Shown: one piece after another, positions 29,611 through 37,297 of the stretch
How positions within the stretch are numbered: the first letter of the stretch is position 1
How the letters are laid out: each line of letters starts with the position of its first letter
NCBI RefSeq assembly: GCF_020905375.1
Contig: NZ_JAJJBU010000003.1
Coordinates: 186,001 to 250,000, forward strand
Direction: 5' to 3'
Source: Arthrobacter cryoconiti
GTDB lineage: Bacteria > Actinomycetota > Actinomycetes > Actinomycetales > Micrococcaceae
DNA length: 64,000 nucleotides
The notes under the pieces: model-generated
What the model saw: only the letters and a program-made list of their open reading frames with translations
Database searches by the model: none
Told to the model about the DNA's origin: nothing
Program-made: the position numbers and the translations under genes

Positions 29611-29810
29611 CTCCCCACGGGCCCTGTGGTCAGGGCGTCTGTCGTCACGTATGTGCCCGCATGAGCCGAACGCTGCGCCTGGGTGCTCACATACGATCCC
29701 GCGGGCGGGACGTTGACCGGAGCCAAGCCCTGTGGGGTGGTGGCTTCAGCTGAGTCGGCGACTAAGAACCGGATGTTCGGATGCGTGAGCGAAAGCGAAA
29801 AGCGTTTCAA
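29547..29810 (-). CDS. Small repeat protein with four GSYV-type repeats (unrecognised)
   Basis: An 87-residue ORF starting at TTG 29810 behind TAAGGA with suitable spacing. The N-terminal ~37 residues ([20 protein letters not shown] and a Pro-rich linker) are followed by four copies of a ~14-residue unit beginning GSYVST, GTYVTT, GSYVTS and GSYVSS, rich in Ser/Thr/Ala. No Cys, no membrane helix. It fills most of the only sizeable gap between the DUF255 gene and fur, and its end is antisense to the last 64 bases of the DUF255 gene. The regular repeats and the ribosome binding site argue that it is a real gene. Function is unknown; no modifying enzyme is adjacent. Confidence 0.55.
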   Translation of the reverse strand: MKRFSLSLTHPNIRFLVADSAEATTPQGLAPVNVPPAGSYVSTQAQRSAHAGTYVTTDALTTGPVGSYVTSSAPRSGPVGSYVSSES

Positions 29811-29944
29811 GAAAATTCCTTAGGATTTAGCGGATCAGGGCAGCACTAATAGCGCCACGTCTGGTGGTGATGAGTGGGTGGATGTTTGTTTCTCACTCCG
29901 GCAACGGTGTTGCTAGAGGTGGGTTGCAGGCTAGAGTCGCGCGC

Positions 29945-30388
29945 CTAGCTGGCGTCGGGGCTTAGTTGACACTTGGAGCACAGTCCCCAGAAGGTAATCT
30001 CCGCCGATTGAATTGCGAACCCCTGCAAGTTAGACGGCGTTAGGCACGGGCTTGCACCAATGATGCAGTCAACGTCTTCAACATTTTTGCAGTTGAGGCA
30101 AATCACATGATGGTGGTTATCTCCCACCCGTGCCTCATACAGTGCGCTGGAGGCTGCTGGTTCGATTTTTCGGATCAAACCCGCCGTAACCAACGCGCCC
30201 AACACGCCGTAAACGGCCTGCAGGGAAGTTTTCGGCAGTGACGTCGCCACAAGCGAAAACACGGTTTCCGCATCAAGGTGTCCACGCTTGGAGAGAACAC
30301 CAAGAACAGCGACGCGCGGCGCTGTCACTTTCAGCTGGGCGGACCGAAGTCTGCCCTCTAGAACTGCTTGTTGCTCGTCTGCGGCCAT
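29945..30388 (-). CDS. Fur-family metalloregulator
   Basis: A 147-residue regulator. The N-terminal winged helix covers ~residues 15-85 (VTAPRVAVLGVLSKRGHLDAE then SLQAVYGVLGALVTAGLI). The dimerisation domain has the HHHVICLNCKNVEDVDC segment and a C-terminal CSKC pair, giving the two CxxC structural zinc sites. These features fit Fur/PerR/Zur; residues diagnostic for PerR-type peroxide sensing cannot be decided by eye. The recognition helix reads TSLQAVYGVL. A perfect 9-bp inverted repeat lies just upstream (30403-30429), suggesting self-regulation. No catalase, siderophore or metal-uptake gene is next to it. Confidence 0.9.
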   Translation of the reverse strand: MAADEQQAVLEGRLRSAQLKVTAPRVAVLGVLSKRGHLDAETVFSLVATSLPKTSLQAVYGVLGALVTAGLIRKIEPAASSALYEARVGDNHHHVICLNCKNVEDVDCIIGASPCLTPSNLQGFAIQSAEITFWGLCSKCQLSPDAS

Positions 30389-30402
30389 GATCCAACACTA
30401 AC

Positions 30403-30429
30403 AGTTGTTTTTAGTTATTCAAAACAACT
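30403..30429 (-). promoter_or_regulatory. Perfect inverted repeat, likely Fur-family operator
   Basis: AGTTGTTTT (30403-30411) and AAAACAACT (30421-30429) are exact complements separated by 9 bases, 15 bases upstream of the fur-family ATG. Size, AT-richness and position fit a Fur/PerR box overlapping the promoter. Confidence 0.65.
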
Positions 30430-30451
30430 CGTATCTTTGAGATGAGCTGAG

Positions 30452-30485
30452 CTCCGGTAGCCCCGGAGAGCCTCGGCGAGCCGAG
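30452..30485. other. Two tandem small hairpins between fur and the hemolysin-III gene
   Basis: CTCCGG/CCGGAG (30452-30457/30463-30468) and CTCGG/CCGAG (30472-30476/30481-30485) lie back to back. They are downstream of the leftward hemolysin-III-family gene and may help end its transcript, but no U tract follows. Confidence 0.35.
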
Positions 30486-30552
30486 CAAGGTGGGATACGA
30501 AGGCAGGCGTTGACATGGCGTACAGCCCGTAGTCGTGCGCCAGTACTTCTAA

Positions 30553-31200
30553 TTAGGCGAAAATCACCAGGATGACGGCGGCAAAGTGCGTTGCGAAGCC
30601 AGCTACTGTCAGTGCGTGGAACAGTTCGTGGAAGGCGAAGTGGCGAGCACTAAAATTGGGTCTTTTGATCCCGTAAATGACTGCCCCGGCAATGTAGAAA
30701 ACGCCGCCTGCGCAGATGAGCAAGGTGGGCAGTGGCCCGGCCTCCCAGAACTGGGGTAAGAAGAAGAGAGCGGTCACGCCCAGCAGAACATATAGGGGGA
30801 CGTAAAGCCATCGCGGGGCACCCACCCACAGCACTCGGAACAAGACCCCGAGCACGGCTCCAGTCCAGATGAGCCACAGCAGCAACACGGCGGTTGGTCG
30901 CGGCAGCATCAGCCAGGACAGTGGAGTGTAGGAGCCGGCAATGACCAGCATGATGTTGCTGTGATCCAACCGCTTCAGGAGCTTTTTGGTGCGCGGCTGC
31001 CAGTCAATGCGGTGATAAAGCGCACTGGTGCCAAATAGCATGACGCCGGTGAGGGTGTAAATAGCGACTGTGACTTTGGCGCCAACACCCTCAGCAAGTG
31101 AGAGCACAAGCAACCCACCCACAAGTACTAAGGGCGCCATGACAGTGTGAAGCCAGCCTCGCCAGGTGGGTTTTTCCTGGGCTGCCAATGAGCTTGTCAT
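30553..31200 (-). CDS. trhA: Hemolysin III / PAQR-family membrane protein
   Basis: A 215-residue seven-helix membrane protein of the PAQR superfamily. The conserved sites are the ALYHRIDW segment after helix 2, DHSNIMLVIAGSYTP after helix 3, and the C-terminal FAFHELFHALTVAG with zinc-binding histidines. E. coli TrhA (YqfA) influences membrane energetics and fluidity; direct haemolysin activity is doubtful. It stands in the same place as Rv1085c, divergent from the prenyltransferase gene with a short shared promoter region. Confidence 0.9.
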   Translation of the reverse strand: MTSSLAAQEKPTWRGWLHTVMAPLVLVGGLLVLSLAEGVGAKVTVAIYTLTGVMLFGTSALYHRIDWQPRTKKLLKRLDHSNIMLVIAGSYTPLSWLMLPRPTAVLLLWLIWTGAVLGVLFRVLWVGAPRWLYVPLYVLLGVTALFFLPQFWEAGPLPTLLICAGGVFYIAGAVIYGIKRPNFSARHFAFHELFHALTVAGFATHFAAVILVIFA

Positions 31201-31364
31201 GGCAAAATCATAACGCGCGGACGCCGAGGTTACTCACTGGTAACCATGATCTGGAATCGACAGGACTCCGCTCTGGCGTCGAAGGAGGGCCCCTGAGGGT
31301 AACCTAGGACTAGAAAGTTTCCTTCGGCCGTTTGGCCCTGTCCGCAAAGGTTCGGTGCACAGTC

Positions 31365-32147
31365 ATGCGGTTGTTGACCGGGCCCTTGCGGATGCCTAAG
31401 TTCCTTTACAGCTACTATGAGCGCAGTCTGAGTAAGTCTCTTGACCTGAGTAGCGTACCGCGGCACATCGGCGTCATGGTCGATGGCAACCGGCGTTGGG
31501 CCAAGCAATTCAATGCTCCCACCGGCCACGGACATCAAGCCGGTGCGGATAAAATCCTGGAATTTTTGGGCTGGTGTCAGATCGTTGGTATCAAGGTTGT
31601 TACTTTGTACATGCTCTCCACGGATAATATGAGCCGGTCCCCTGAAGAACTTGACGAGCTCATGGGCATCATCGCCAACACCCTTGATCTCTTGGACGCC
31701 GACGCCGACATCAGCGTCCACGCCATGGGAGCCCCGGAGTTACTGCCGGAGTATCTGGCCCAGCGGGTATCTTCGCTGACAGCCCGCGTCCCGGCAAAAG
31801 AGCGCATCCACGTGAACTTAGCCATTGGCTACGGTGGGCGGCGCGAGATCGTGGACGCAGTGCGGGAACTTTTGCATGATGCCCACTCGGAGGGTCGTAC
31901 GATCTTGGACGTGGCCGATTCACTCAGTGTCGATGACATCTCCAAGTTCCTGTATACACGCGGCCAGCCAGATCCTGACTTGGTCATCCGGACCTCCGGA
32001 GAGCAGCGGCTCTCCGGGTTCCTTATGTGGCAAAGCGCTTACAGCGAGTTTTACTTCTGCGAGGCACTGTGGCCCGCGTTCCGGCGCATCGATTTCCTTC
32101 GCGCACTGCGTGACTACGCCGGCCGCAGCCGCCGCTTTGGGGCATAG
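31365..32147 (+). CDS. uppS: cis-Prenyltransferase (isoprenyl diphosphate synthase, UppS family)
   Basis: A ~260-residue undecaprenyl-synthase-fold enzyme adding isoprene units in cis configuration. The pyrophosphate-binding HIGVMVDGNRRWAKQ near residue 40 carries the catalytic Asp; LYMLSTDNMSRSPEEL and the C-terminal RTSGEQRLSGFLMWQSAYSE are diagnostic. By position it matches Rv1086, the short-chain Z-farnesyl diphosphate synthase, rather than the long-chain decaprenyl enzyme, so the product length is uncertain. I chose ATG 31365; ATG 31392 and TTG 31332 are possible. Confidence 0.9.
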   Translation: MRLLTGPLRMPKFLYSYYERSLSKSLDLSSVPRHIGVMVDGNRRWAKQFNAPTGHGHQAGADKILEFLGWCQIVGIKVVTLYMLSTDNMSRSPEELDELMGIIANTLDLLDADADISVHAMGAPELLPEYLAQRVSSLTARVPAKERIHVNLAIGYGGRREIVDAVRELLHDAHSEGRTILDVADSLSVDDISKFLYTRGQPDPDLVIRTSGEQRLSGFLMWQSAYSEFYFCEALWPAFRRIDFLRALRDYAGRSRRFGA

Positions 32148-32158
32148 GCAACATCCTT

Positions 32159-32833
32159 ATGCAGAACCACCGCCGCTCCGAAATGGTCTTGGCAGCAGTT
32201 CTTTCTTGCGCTGCCGGATTCGTGGACGCCGTAGGTTTTATCCATCTGGGCGGATATTTTGTCTCCTTCATGAGCGGCAACTCAACCCGGGGCGGAACAG
32301 CACTCGCTGAAGGCAATTGGGGCGGGTTCGTGATTGCGTTTGGACTCGTCGGAGCTTTCCTGCTGGGAGTCGTCAGCGCCTCGATCCTGCGCAAGTTCGT
32401 CCCGTCCCGCAAACGCATGGCAGTCCTGCTGTACGTCAGCGCGGCCTTGACCGGCGCCGTCGTACTTTTTGATCTGGGTGTCGGCGTCTGGCTGGCACCA
32501 GCGGTCATGGCGTTAGCGATGGGCGCCGAAAACGTCATTTTTGAGCGGGACGGCGAAGTTAGCATCGGGCTGACCTACATGACTGGAACGCTGGTGAAGA
32601 TGGGCCAGCATATGGCCAACGCCATGACCGGCGGTGAAAAGCTGCTTTGGCTTCGGTACGCCGTGTTGTGGGCTTCGCTCACCACAGGCTCAATTGTCGG
32701 CGGCTTCGCGTACTTTGCGCTAGATCTGAACGCACTGTGGATCGCAGTGGGCGTTTTGATCTTGGCGGTAGTTTTCAACAACTACGGGCACAGATCCAGC
32801 CCACGTCATCCAGCGGTGCGGGTAATTCTCTAA
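32159..32833 (+). CDS. DUF1275 (YoaK) family membrane protein
   Basis: A 224-residue protein with about six membrane helices. Typical family segments are [29 protein letters not shown] near the N-terminus and [14 protein letters not shown] in the middle. DUF1275 proteins are widespread and of unknown, possibly transport, function. It begins 11 bases after the prenyltransferase stop, so the two may be co-transcribed. It is not part of the mycobacterial block, so it is likely a lineage-specific insertion. Confidence 0.88.
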   Translation: MQNHRRSEMVLAAVLSCAAGFVDAVGFIHLGGYFVSFMSGNSTRGGTALAEGNWGGFVIAFGLVGAFLLGVVSASILRKFVPSRKRMAVLLYVSAALTGAVVLFDLGVGVWLAPAVMALAMGAENVIFERDGEVSIGLTYMTGTLVKMGQHMANAMTGGEKLLWLRYAVLWASLTTGSIVGGFAYFALDLNALWIAVGVLILAVVFNNYGHRSSPRHPAVRVIL

Positions 32834-32929
32834 CGCCCGCACCGAACCCCAAAATGTTCCCTGGAGTTAATCTTCAGCCATGGCGTGGCGTCACTAAAGC
32901 GTTGATATTCGGCGTAGTTTGGGCACAAC

Positions 32930-32944
32930 GGCGGGTAACCCGCC
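32930..32944. promoter_or_regulatory. 15-bp perfect palindrome upstream of phoH2
   Basis: GGCGGGT-A-ACCCGCC is an exact palindrome ~57 bases before the phoH2 ATG. It may be an operator or a short leader hairpin. Confidence 0.4.
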
Positions 32945-33000
32945 CGGCCGCCATGAACCGAACACCGGGCAGGCAGCAAGCCCGGGGGACTGGAGCTACC

Positions 33001-34374
33001 ATGCTTGAGACCACCAAGACCATCCACGGCCCGAGCGACGCGGATGCCCCTCTTGCCGTTAGGGGAGCACGCGCTTCCGTGCAGGCTTTGCGCAGTTACA
33101 TCATTGATACCTCGGTCCTGCTCTCAGATCCGCGAGCTATTTTGCGTTTCGCCGAGCATGAAGTGATAGTGCCCATCGTTGTGATCTCAGAACTGGAGTC
33201 CAAGCGGCACGACCCCGAACTAGGGTATTTCGCCCGGACAGCCCTGCGCTTGTTGGATGAGTTGCGTGAACTCCACGGCGGTCTAGGTGAGCCTATTGCA
33301 ATAGGAGAACTCGGTGGAAGTTTCCGGGTGGAGCTCAACCATGTCAGTGCAGATGTGCTGCCTGCGGGGATTCGCGGGAGCGATAATGACTCACGCATCT
33401 TGGCGGTCGCGAAAAACCTCGCCAATGAAGGCCGCCAGGTAACGGTGGTGTCCAAAGATCTGCCCATGCGCGTCAAGGCTTCGGCGATGGGTCTAGTCGC
33501 CGAAGAGTACCGCAACGAACTGGTCAAAGATTCGGGGTGGACAGGGATTGCCGAACTCGTCATCGCCGAAGCCGAGATGGCTGAGCTATACCAGGGACGT
33601 GAGGTCTTGGTGCCGGAAGCATCCATTCTGCCCACCAACACCGGTCTTGTTCTTTCCAGCAGCCGCGGATCAGCTTTGGGCCGGGTGGGCGCCGATCAGC
33701 AAGTACGTCTAGTCAAAGGTGACCGTGAGGTCTTTGGCCTGCATGGACGCTCAGCGGAACAACGCCTGGCCCTTGACTTGCTCATGGATCCGGACGTAGG
33801 AATCGTTTCCCTCGGCGGGCGTGCCGGGACGGGTAAGAGCGCTTTGGCTTTGTGCGCCGGACTGGAAGCGGTGCTCGAACGCAACGAACACCGCAAGGTA
33901 GTGGTCTTTCGGCCCCTGTATGCCGTGGGGGGTCAGGAACTTGGTTATCTGCCGGGTTCTGAATCCGAGAAGATGAATCCGTGGGCTCAGGCAGTCTTTG
34001 ACACGCTGGGGTCAGTAGTATCCAGCCAGATGATAGACGAGATCATTGAACGTGGATTGTTGGAGGTGCTGCCGCTGACGCACATCCGTGGCCGCTCCCT
34101 GCACGATTCCTTTGTGATCGTGGACGAGGCCCAGTCGTTGGAGAAGAACGTACTGCTCACCGTGATGAGCCGAATAGGGCAGAACTCCAAGATTGTACTC
34201 ACCCACGACGTCGCCCAGCGAGACAACTTGCGTGTGGGACGTCACGACGGTATTGCCGCGGTCGTAGAGACACTCAAGGGGCATCCGCTCTTCGGACATG
34301 TGACCCTGACCCGCTCGGAGCGCTCGCCGATTGCCGCGCTCGTGACCGAAATGCTTGAGCGCGCGGAGATCTGA
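33001..34374 (+). CDS. phoH2: PhoH2: PIN domain fused to PhoH ATPase/RNA helicase
   Basis: A 457-residue two-domain protein. Residues ~30-160 form a PIN RNase domain ([22 protein letters not shown], then an acidic site in [12 protein letters not shown]), and residues ~240-455 the PhoH P-loop ATPase with Walker [13 protein letters not shown] and Walker [14 protein letters not shown]. Characterised PhoH2 proteins unwind and cleave RNA. In mycobacteria a small PhoAT ORF accompanies PhoH2; here I see no separate upstream ORF with a ribosome binding site, only an in-frame N-terminal extension. ATG 33001 follows GGAGCTACC. It converges with the next gene. Confidence 0.93.
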   Translation: MLETTKTIHGPSDADAPLAVRGARASVQALRSYIIDTSVLLSDPRAILRFAEHEVIVPIVVISELESKRHDPELGYFARTALRLLDELRELHGGLGEPIAIGELGGSFRVELNHVSADVLPAGIRGSDNDSRILAVAKNLANEGRQVTVVSKDLPMRVKASAMGLVAEEYRNELVKDSGWTGIAELVIAEAEMAELYQGREVLVPEASILPTNTGLVLSSSRGSALGRVGADQQVRLVKGDREVFGLHGRSAEQRLALDLLMDPDVGIVSLGGRAGTGKSALALCAGLEAVLERNEHRKVVVFRPLYAVGGQELGYLPGSESEKMNPWAQAVFDTLGSVVSSQMIDEIIERGLLEVLPLTHIRGRSLHDSFVIVDEAQSLEKNVLLTVMSRIGQNSKIVLTHDVAQRDNLRVGRHDGIAAVVETLKGHPLFGHVTLTRSERSPIAALVTEMLERAEI

Positions 34375-34425
34375 GAACTCTCACCGTTGGTGCGTCTGAA
34401 CCAATCTCAGGCCGAGGACCGCGTT

Positions 34426-35217
34426 CTAGTTTCCCAAGTCCCAGGGAATATGAGAGCGCACGTCCGTCAGGCCCATGCTGACCTCGTCGAAAAGGTCGTC
34501 AAGCATGTATTCGTCAATCCCTGCCAGCACCATCCAATGTCCTGCCCCGGAGGTGTCGCCGTCAAGGGACTGGCTGGCGACGCACACAGCGGTCTCGAGG
34601 TCGATCCGCACGGCTGTGCGCCCCGGGAATAGCAGCGGTGCGGCAGGGAAAAGGGGTTTGTAGGAGGGATTGGTGGTGAGAATGGCCTCGACGGCGGGGC
34701 GTCCATGATGCTCGGTCATGGCGACCCCGTCAATCTCGGCCACGTTGGCGTACGGTTTCTCAAACGGAACTGGCCGTTCCCCGGCCAGTTCCACAGGGTC
34801 CAGGGCCGAGGCAAAGCGTCCAGAGCCGTAAGCCGGTTCCCCGTAGAGGGCCTCGGGACGGCGCACCACAAAGCCATCGGAGTCCCGCACCGGATTGGCC
34901 ATAGTTGGCGGGAGCAGCCACGGTTTACGGTTCCCGCTCAAGAAGAGGGAATCCTTTGAATCGTTGATCTTGGTGGTGCTCGCTAGCAACGTGCCATCGA
35001 GCGTTTCCACGCGTAGGGCACCAGGACGGCGCACCCAACAGTTCATGTCCATCGCTTCCAAGTCCGACGTCGGGATCCCGGCACCCGTGCGCGCCGCTCG
35101 TTGCGCGGTTGAATCCATCCGGTGAAGTTCGAAGCGCAGAGTTTGCCAGCGCCACGGCGAAGACCGGCACAAGTGGCGAAAAGTTGCAGCAGTGAGAGGT
35201 TGCCCATTCATATCCAC
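34426..35217 (-). CDS. Uncharacterised protein (unrecognised family)
   Basis: A 263-residue soluble protein without signal peptide or membrane helix. It is Pro/Gly-rich with tryptophans near the N-terminus (SSPWRWQTLRFE), a short repeated usage of Arg-Pro (VRRPGAL, VVRRPEALYG) and an acidic C-terminus ending DIRSHIPW-like. The composition and frame match the neighbours, so it is a real gene, but I cannot assign a fold. The pattern of paired beta-rich segments (residues 60-240) would be consistent with a lipid- or ligand-binding sandwich; this is speculation. GTG 35217 or ATG 35211 is the start. Confidence 0.7.
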   Translation of the reverse strand: MDMNGQPLTAATFRHLCRSSPWRWQTLRFELHRMDSTAQRAARTGAGIPTSDLEAMDMNCWVRRPGALRVETLDGTLLASTTKINDSKDSLFLSGNRKPWLLPPTMANPVRDSDGFVVRRPEALYGEPAYGSGRFASALDPVELAGERPVPFEKPYANVAEIDGVAMTEHHGRPAVEAILTTNPSYKPLFPAAPLLFPGRTAVRIDLETAVCVASQSLDGDTSGAGHWMVLAGIDEYMLDDLFDEVSMGLTDVRSHIPWDLGN

Positions 35218-35280
35218 AGCCTACGCTCGGAAGAGCCGAAAGAGGCTGCGCGGCGGACTGCCATGACGTAGCATCACGCT

Positions 35281-35790
35281 ATGGTGACACGGCTGTTGGA
35301 TCTGTTGGAGGCAGGGATCGTGCCGTTCCTGTGTGCCCTGGCGGCGTTCGTGTATTTGCTATTCATTTCGGTACAGCTAAGCGTCATCGACATCCGCAGC
35401 CACACCCTGCCCAACCGGATCGTGCTACCCGCCTACCCTTTCGCCGGTGTGCTACTGGCAGTGTCTGCCATATTGGCGGGATCCTGCGGTCACCTGTGGC
35501 GGGCAATGCTCGGAGCATGCGTAGTAGGCGCCCTGTACTGGGTGCTCTGGGCCATCTATCCAGCCGGGATGGGCTTTGGCGACGTCAAGCTGGCCGGTGT
35601 TCTGGGACTCTATCTAGGCTTTGTGGGGTGGACCCACGTATTGCTTGGGGTTGCGGGCGGATTCGTTGTCGGCGGACTATGGGGAGTTGCTGTGATCGCT
35701 ACCCGGCGTGGAACGGTGCGCACACATATTCCATTCGGGCCATCCATGTTGGTGGGGGCATGGGCGGTTTTACTTCTGCTCCCGGCCTGA
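35281..35790 (+). CDS. A24-family prepilin peptidase (short form)
   Basis: A 169-residue membrane aspartyl protease with about five helices, cutting and in longer forms methylating type IV prepilins and related pseudopilins. The catalytic aspartates are visible in SVIDIRSHTLPNR near residue 39 and in GMGFGDVKLAG near residue 102, the classical GxGD site. The N-terminal methylase domain of PilD is absent, as usual in Actinobacteria (TadV-like). No pilin genes are in the window, so the substrate must be encoded elsewhere. Confidence 0.9.
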   Translation: MVTRLLDLLEAGIVPFLCALAAFVYLLFISVQLSVIDIRSHTLPNRIVLPAYPFAGVLLAVSAILAGSCGHLWRAMLGACVVGALYWVLWAIYPAGMGFGDVKLAGVLGLYLGFVGWTHVLLGVAGGFVVGGLWGVAVIATRRGTVRTHIPFGPSMLVGAWAVLLLLPA

Positions 35791-35847
35791 GGTCTGGCGG
35801 CGGATTGGCTCGGCCACGTGGCGGAACCAGGGAGGTAGGCTGGCCGC

Positions 35848-36318
35848 ATGGGATCACCGGAATTCATCGTCAATGTCCGCAAAAAAATCGGCCACGATCC
35901 GCTCTGGCTTCCGGGCGTGCGTGGCGTGGTCTTTGACGAAGATTCGCGTGTGCTGCTGGGCAAACGCTCCGACACCGGCGATTGGGCTCTCATCACTGGC
36001 ATCTTGGAACCTGGGGAAGAGCCCGGCCCCGGGTTGGTCCGCGAAATTTTCGAGGAGACGGCAGTGGTGGCGAGGATCGAACACTTGCTCGGCATCGCCG
36101 CCGTCGGACCGGTGACTTTCCCCAATGGCGACGTCTGCGACTTTCTGAATATCGAATTCATCGCCCGGCATATCAGCGGCACCGCATGTGTCAACGACGA
36201 CGAATCAACGGCAGTGGGTTGGTTCGCGATCGCTGATCTTCCACCACTGCGGCCGGGGCACCTTGACTGTATCCAGCGCGCATTGATGTTCGACGGCGAA
36301 CCCCGCTTCCAACGCTGA
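35848..36318 (+). CDS. Nudix hydrolase
   Basis: A 156-residue Nudix-fold pyrophosphohydrolase. The Nudix box reads GILEPGEEPGPGLVREIFEE followed by TAVV: G, E and REUxEE positions are intact, but the conserved final Gly of the box is Ala. A housecleaning role on an oxidised or unusual nucleotide or NDP-sugar is likely; the substrate is unknown. ATG 35848 is preceded by a GGGAGGTAGG site. It is a single gene downstream of the prepilin peptidase. Confidence 0.88.
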   Translation: MGSPEFIVNVRKKIGHDPLWLPGVRGVVFDEDSRVLLGKRSDTGDWALITGILEPGEEPGPGLVREIFEETAVVARIEHLLGIAAVGPVTFPNGDVCDFLNIEFIARHISGTACVNDDESTAVGWFAIADLPPLRPGHLDCIQRALMFDGEPRFQR

Positions 36319-36388
36319 CTTGCGGTGAGCGCGGGGCGCGGAGCCGAGCTACATCAGCCAGGTACGCCAGCTCAGCAGCGGGCACTGG

Positions 36389-37297
36389 CTATGAGTGTGG
36401 CGGGGCCGTGGTGCCGTGCCGACGCCGCGCGATCGCCGCCTGTTGCCACCTGCTGATCTGAAGGATGGCTGGCATGAGCCGAACCGACAGGCCAGGTAGC
36501 TGATCGAGCAGGCGGACCTGTACACCCCGCCACGCGGGGAGAGCTGTTACCGCTCGTGGCTTGTGCACTACGTCAAGCACCCGCTCCGCAACATCTTCCG
36601 GTTTCAGCAGTGCCCCGGAAAAGGAGAGCGACGCGTGAGGGTCCTCGAGCTTGTCATAAAGCATGGGCGTCCACATTCCGTCTGGACACACGCAGCTGAT
36701 GTTGATGTGGCGGAAGCCGGCGGCACGGAGATCTCCTAGAGCGGAAATACTAAATCCCAGAACGGCGTGCTTGGTTGCAGAATATAAACCTTCACCGGGC
36801 ACACCCACCAACCCGGCCAGCGAGGCGATATTGACGACATGGCCGTGGGTTGCGGGACGCATGGTTTCCAGAGCAGCCAAGGAACCATTGATAGTTCCAT
36901 GGGCATTCACCTCGAACATCAGTTGGCGTTGCTCGGGGGTGACGTCCCAGACCGGTCCGGTGTAGAAGACTCCGGCGTTGTTGACCCAGACCTCCAAAGT
37001 TCCTGTCCGCTCCACTGTGGAGGCTGCCGCAGCCCGGCATGCTGCTGCGTCCCGGACGTCAAGAGTGGATGCGAAAGCACTGCATGGGCGTCCGTAATGC
37101 CCTGGGCTTAGCTGCTCAATCTCGTAGGCCACTGCGGCCGCACGGGCACCATCCACGTCGGTAACATGGACCGTGAACCCATCCAGGGCGAGCCGTATGG
37201 CGATCTCCCGCCCGAGCCCCTGACCGGCACCCGTGACTACCGCGCCACCTCGTTCAACGCTGTCTCCAGCTCTCCGGTCCTTCAACAAGCGCATCAC
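36389..37297 (-). CDS. Short-chain dehydrogenase/reductase
   Basis: A 302-residue classical SDR. The cofactor loop TGAGQGLGRE near residue 22, the NNAG motif (VWVNNAGVF), the catalytic Ser in VVNIASLAG and the YxxxK site (YSATKHAVLG) are all present. A longer C-terminus with Arg/His-rich end could be membrane-associated. Its start overlaps the monooxygenase stop by four bases, so both act together, probably oxidising or reducing a ketone/alcohol pair in breakdown of a hydrophobic substrate. A similar FMO-SDR pairing occurs in the M. tuberculosis mymA cluster. Confidence 0.9.
   Translation of the reverse strand: MMRLLKDRRAGDSVERGGAVVTGAGQGLGREIAIRLALDGFTVHVTDVDGARAAAVAYEIEQLSPGHYGRPCSAFASTLDVRDAAACRAAAASTVERTGTLEVWVNNAGVFYTGPVWDVTPEQRQLMFEVNAHGTINGSLAALETMRPATHGHVVNIASLAGLVGVPGEGLYSATKHAVLGFSISALGDLRAAGFRHINISCVCPDGMWTPMLYDKLEDPHASLSFSGALLKPEDVAERVLDVVHKPRAVTALPAWRGVQVRLLDQLPGLSVRLMPAILQISRWQQAAIARRRHGTTAPPHS

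Noticed and set aside
29547-29810. RiPP precursor with linked modification enzymes
   Set aside because: The repeats look like multiple cores, but no ATP-grasp, radical SAM, LanM or cyclodehydratase gene is within 10 kb on either side. Kept only as an open possibility for the small ORF.
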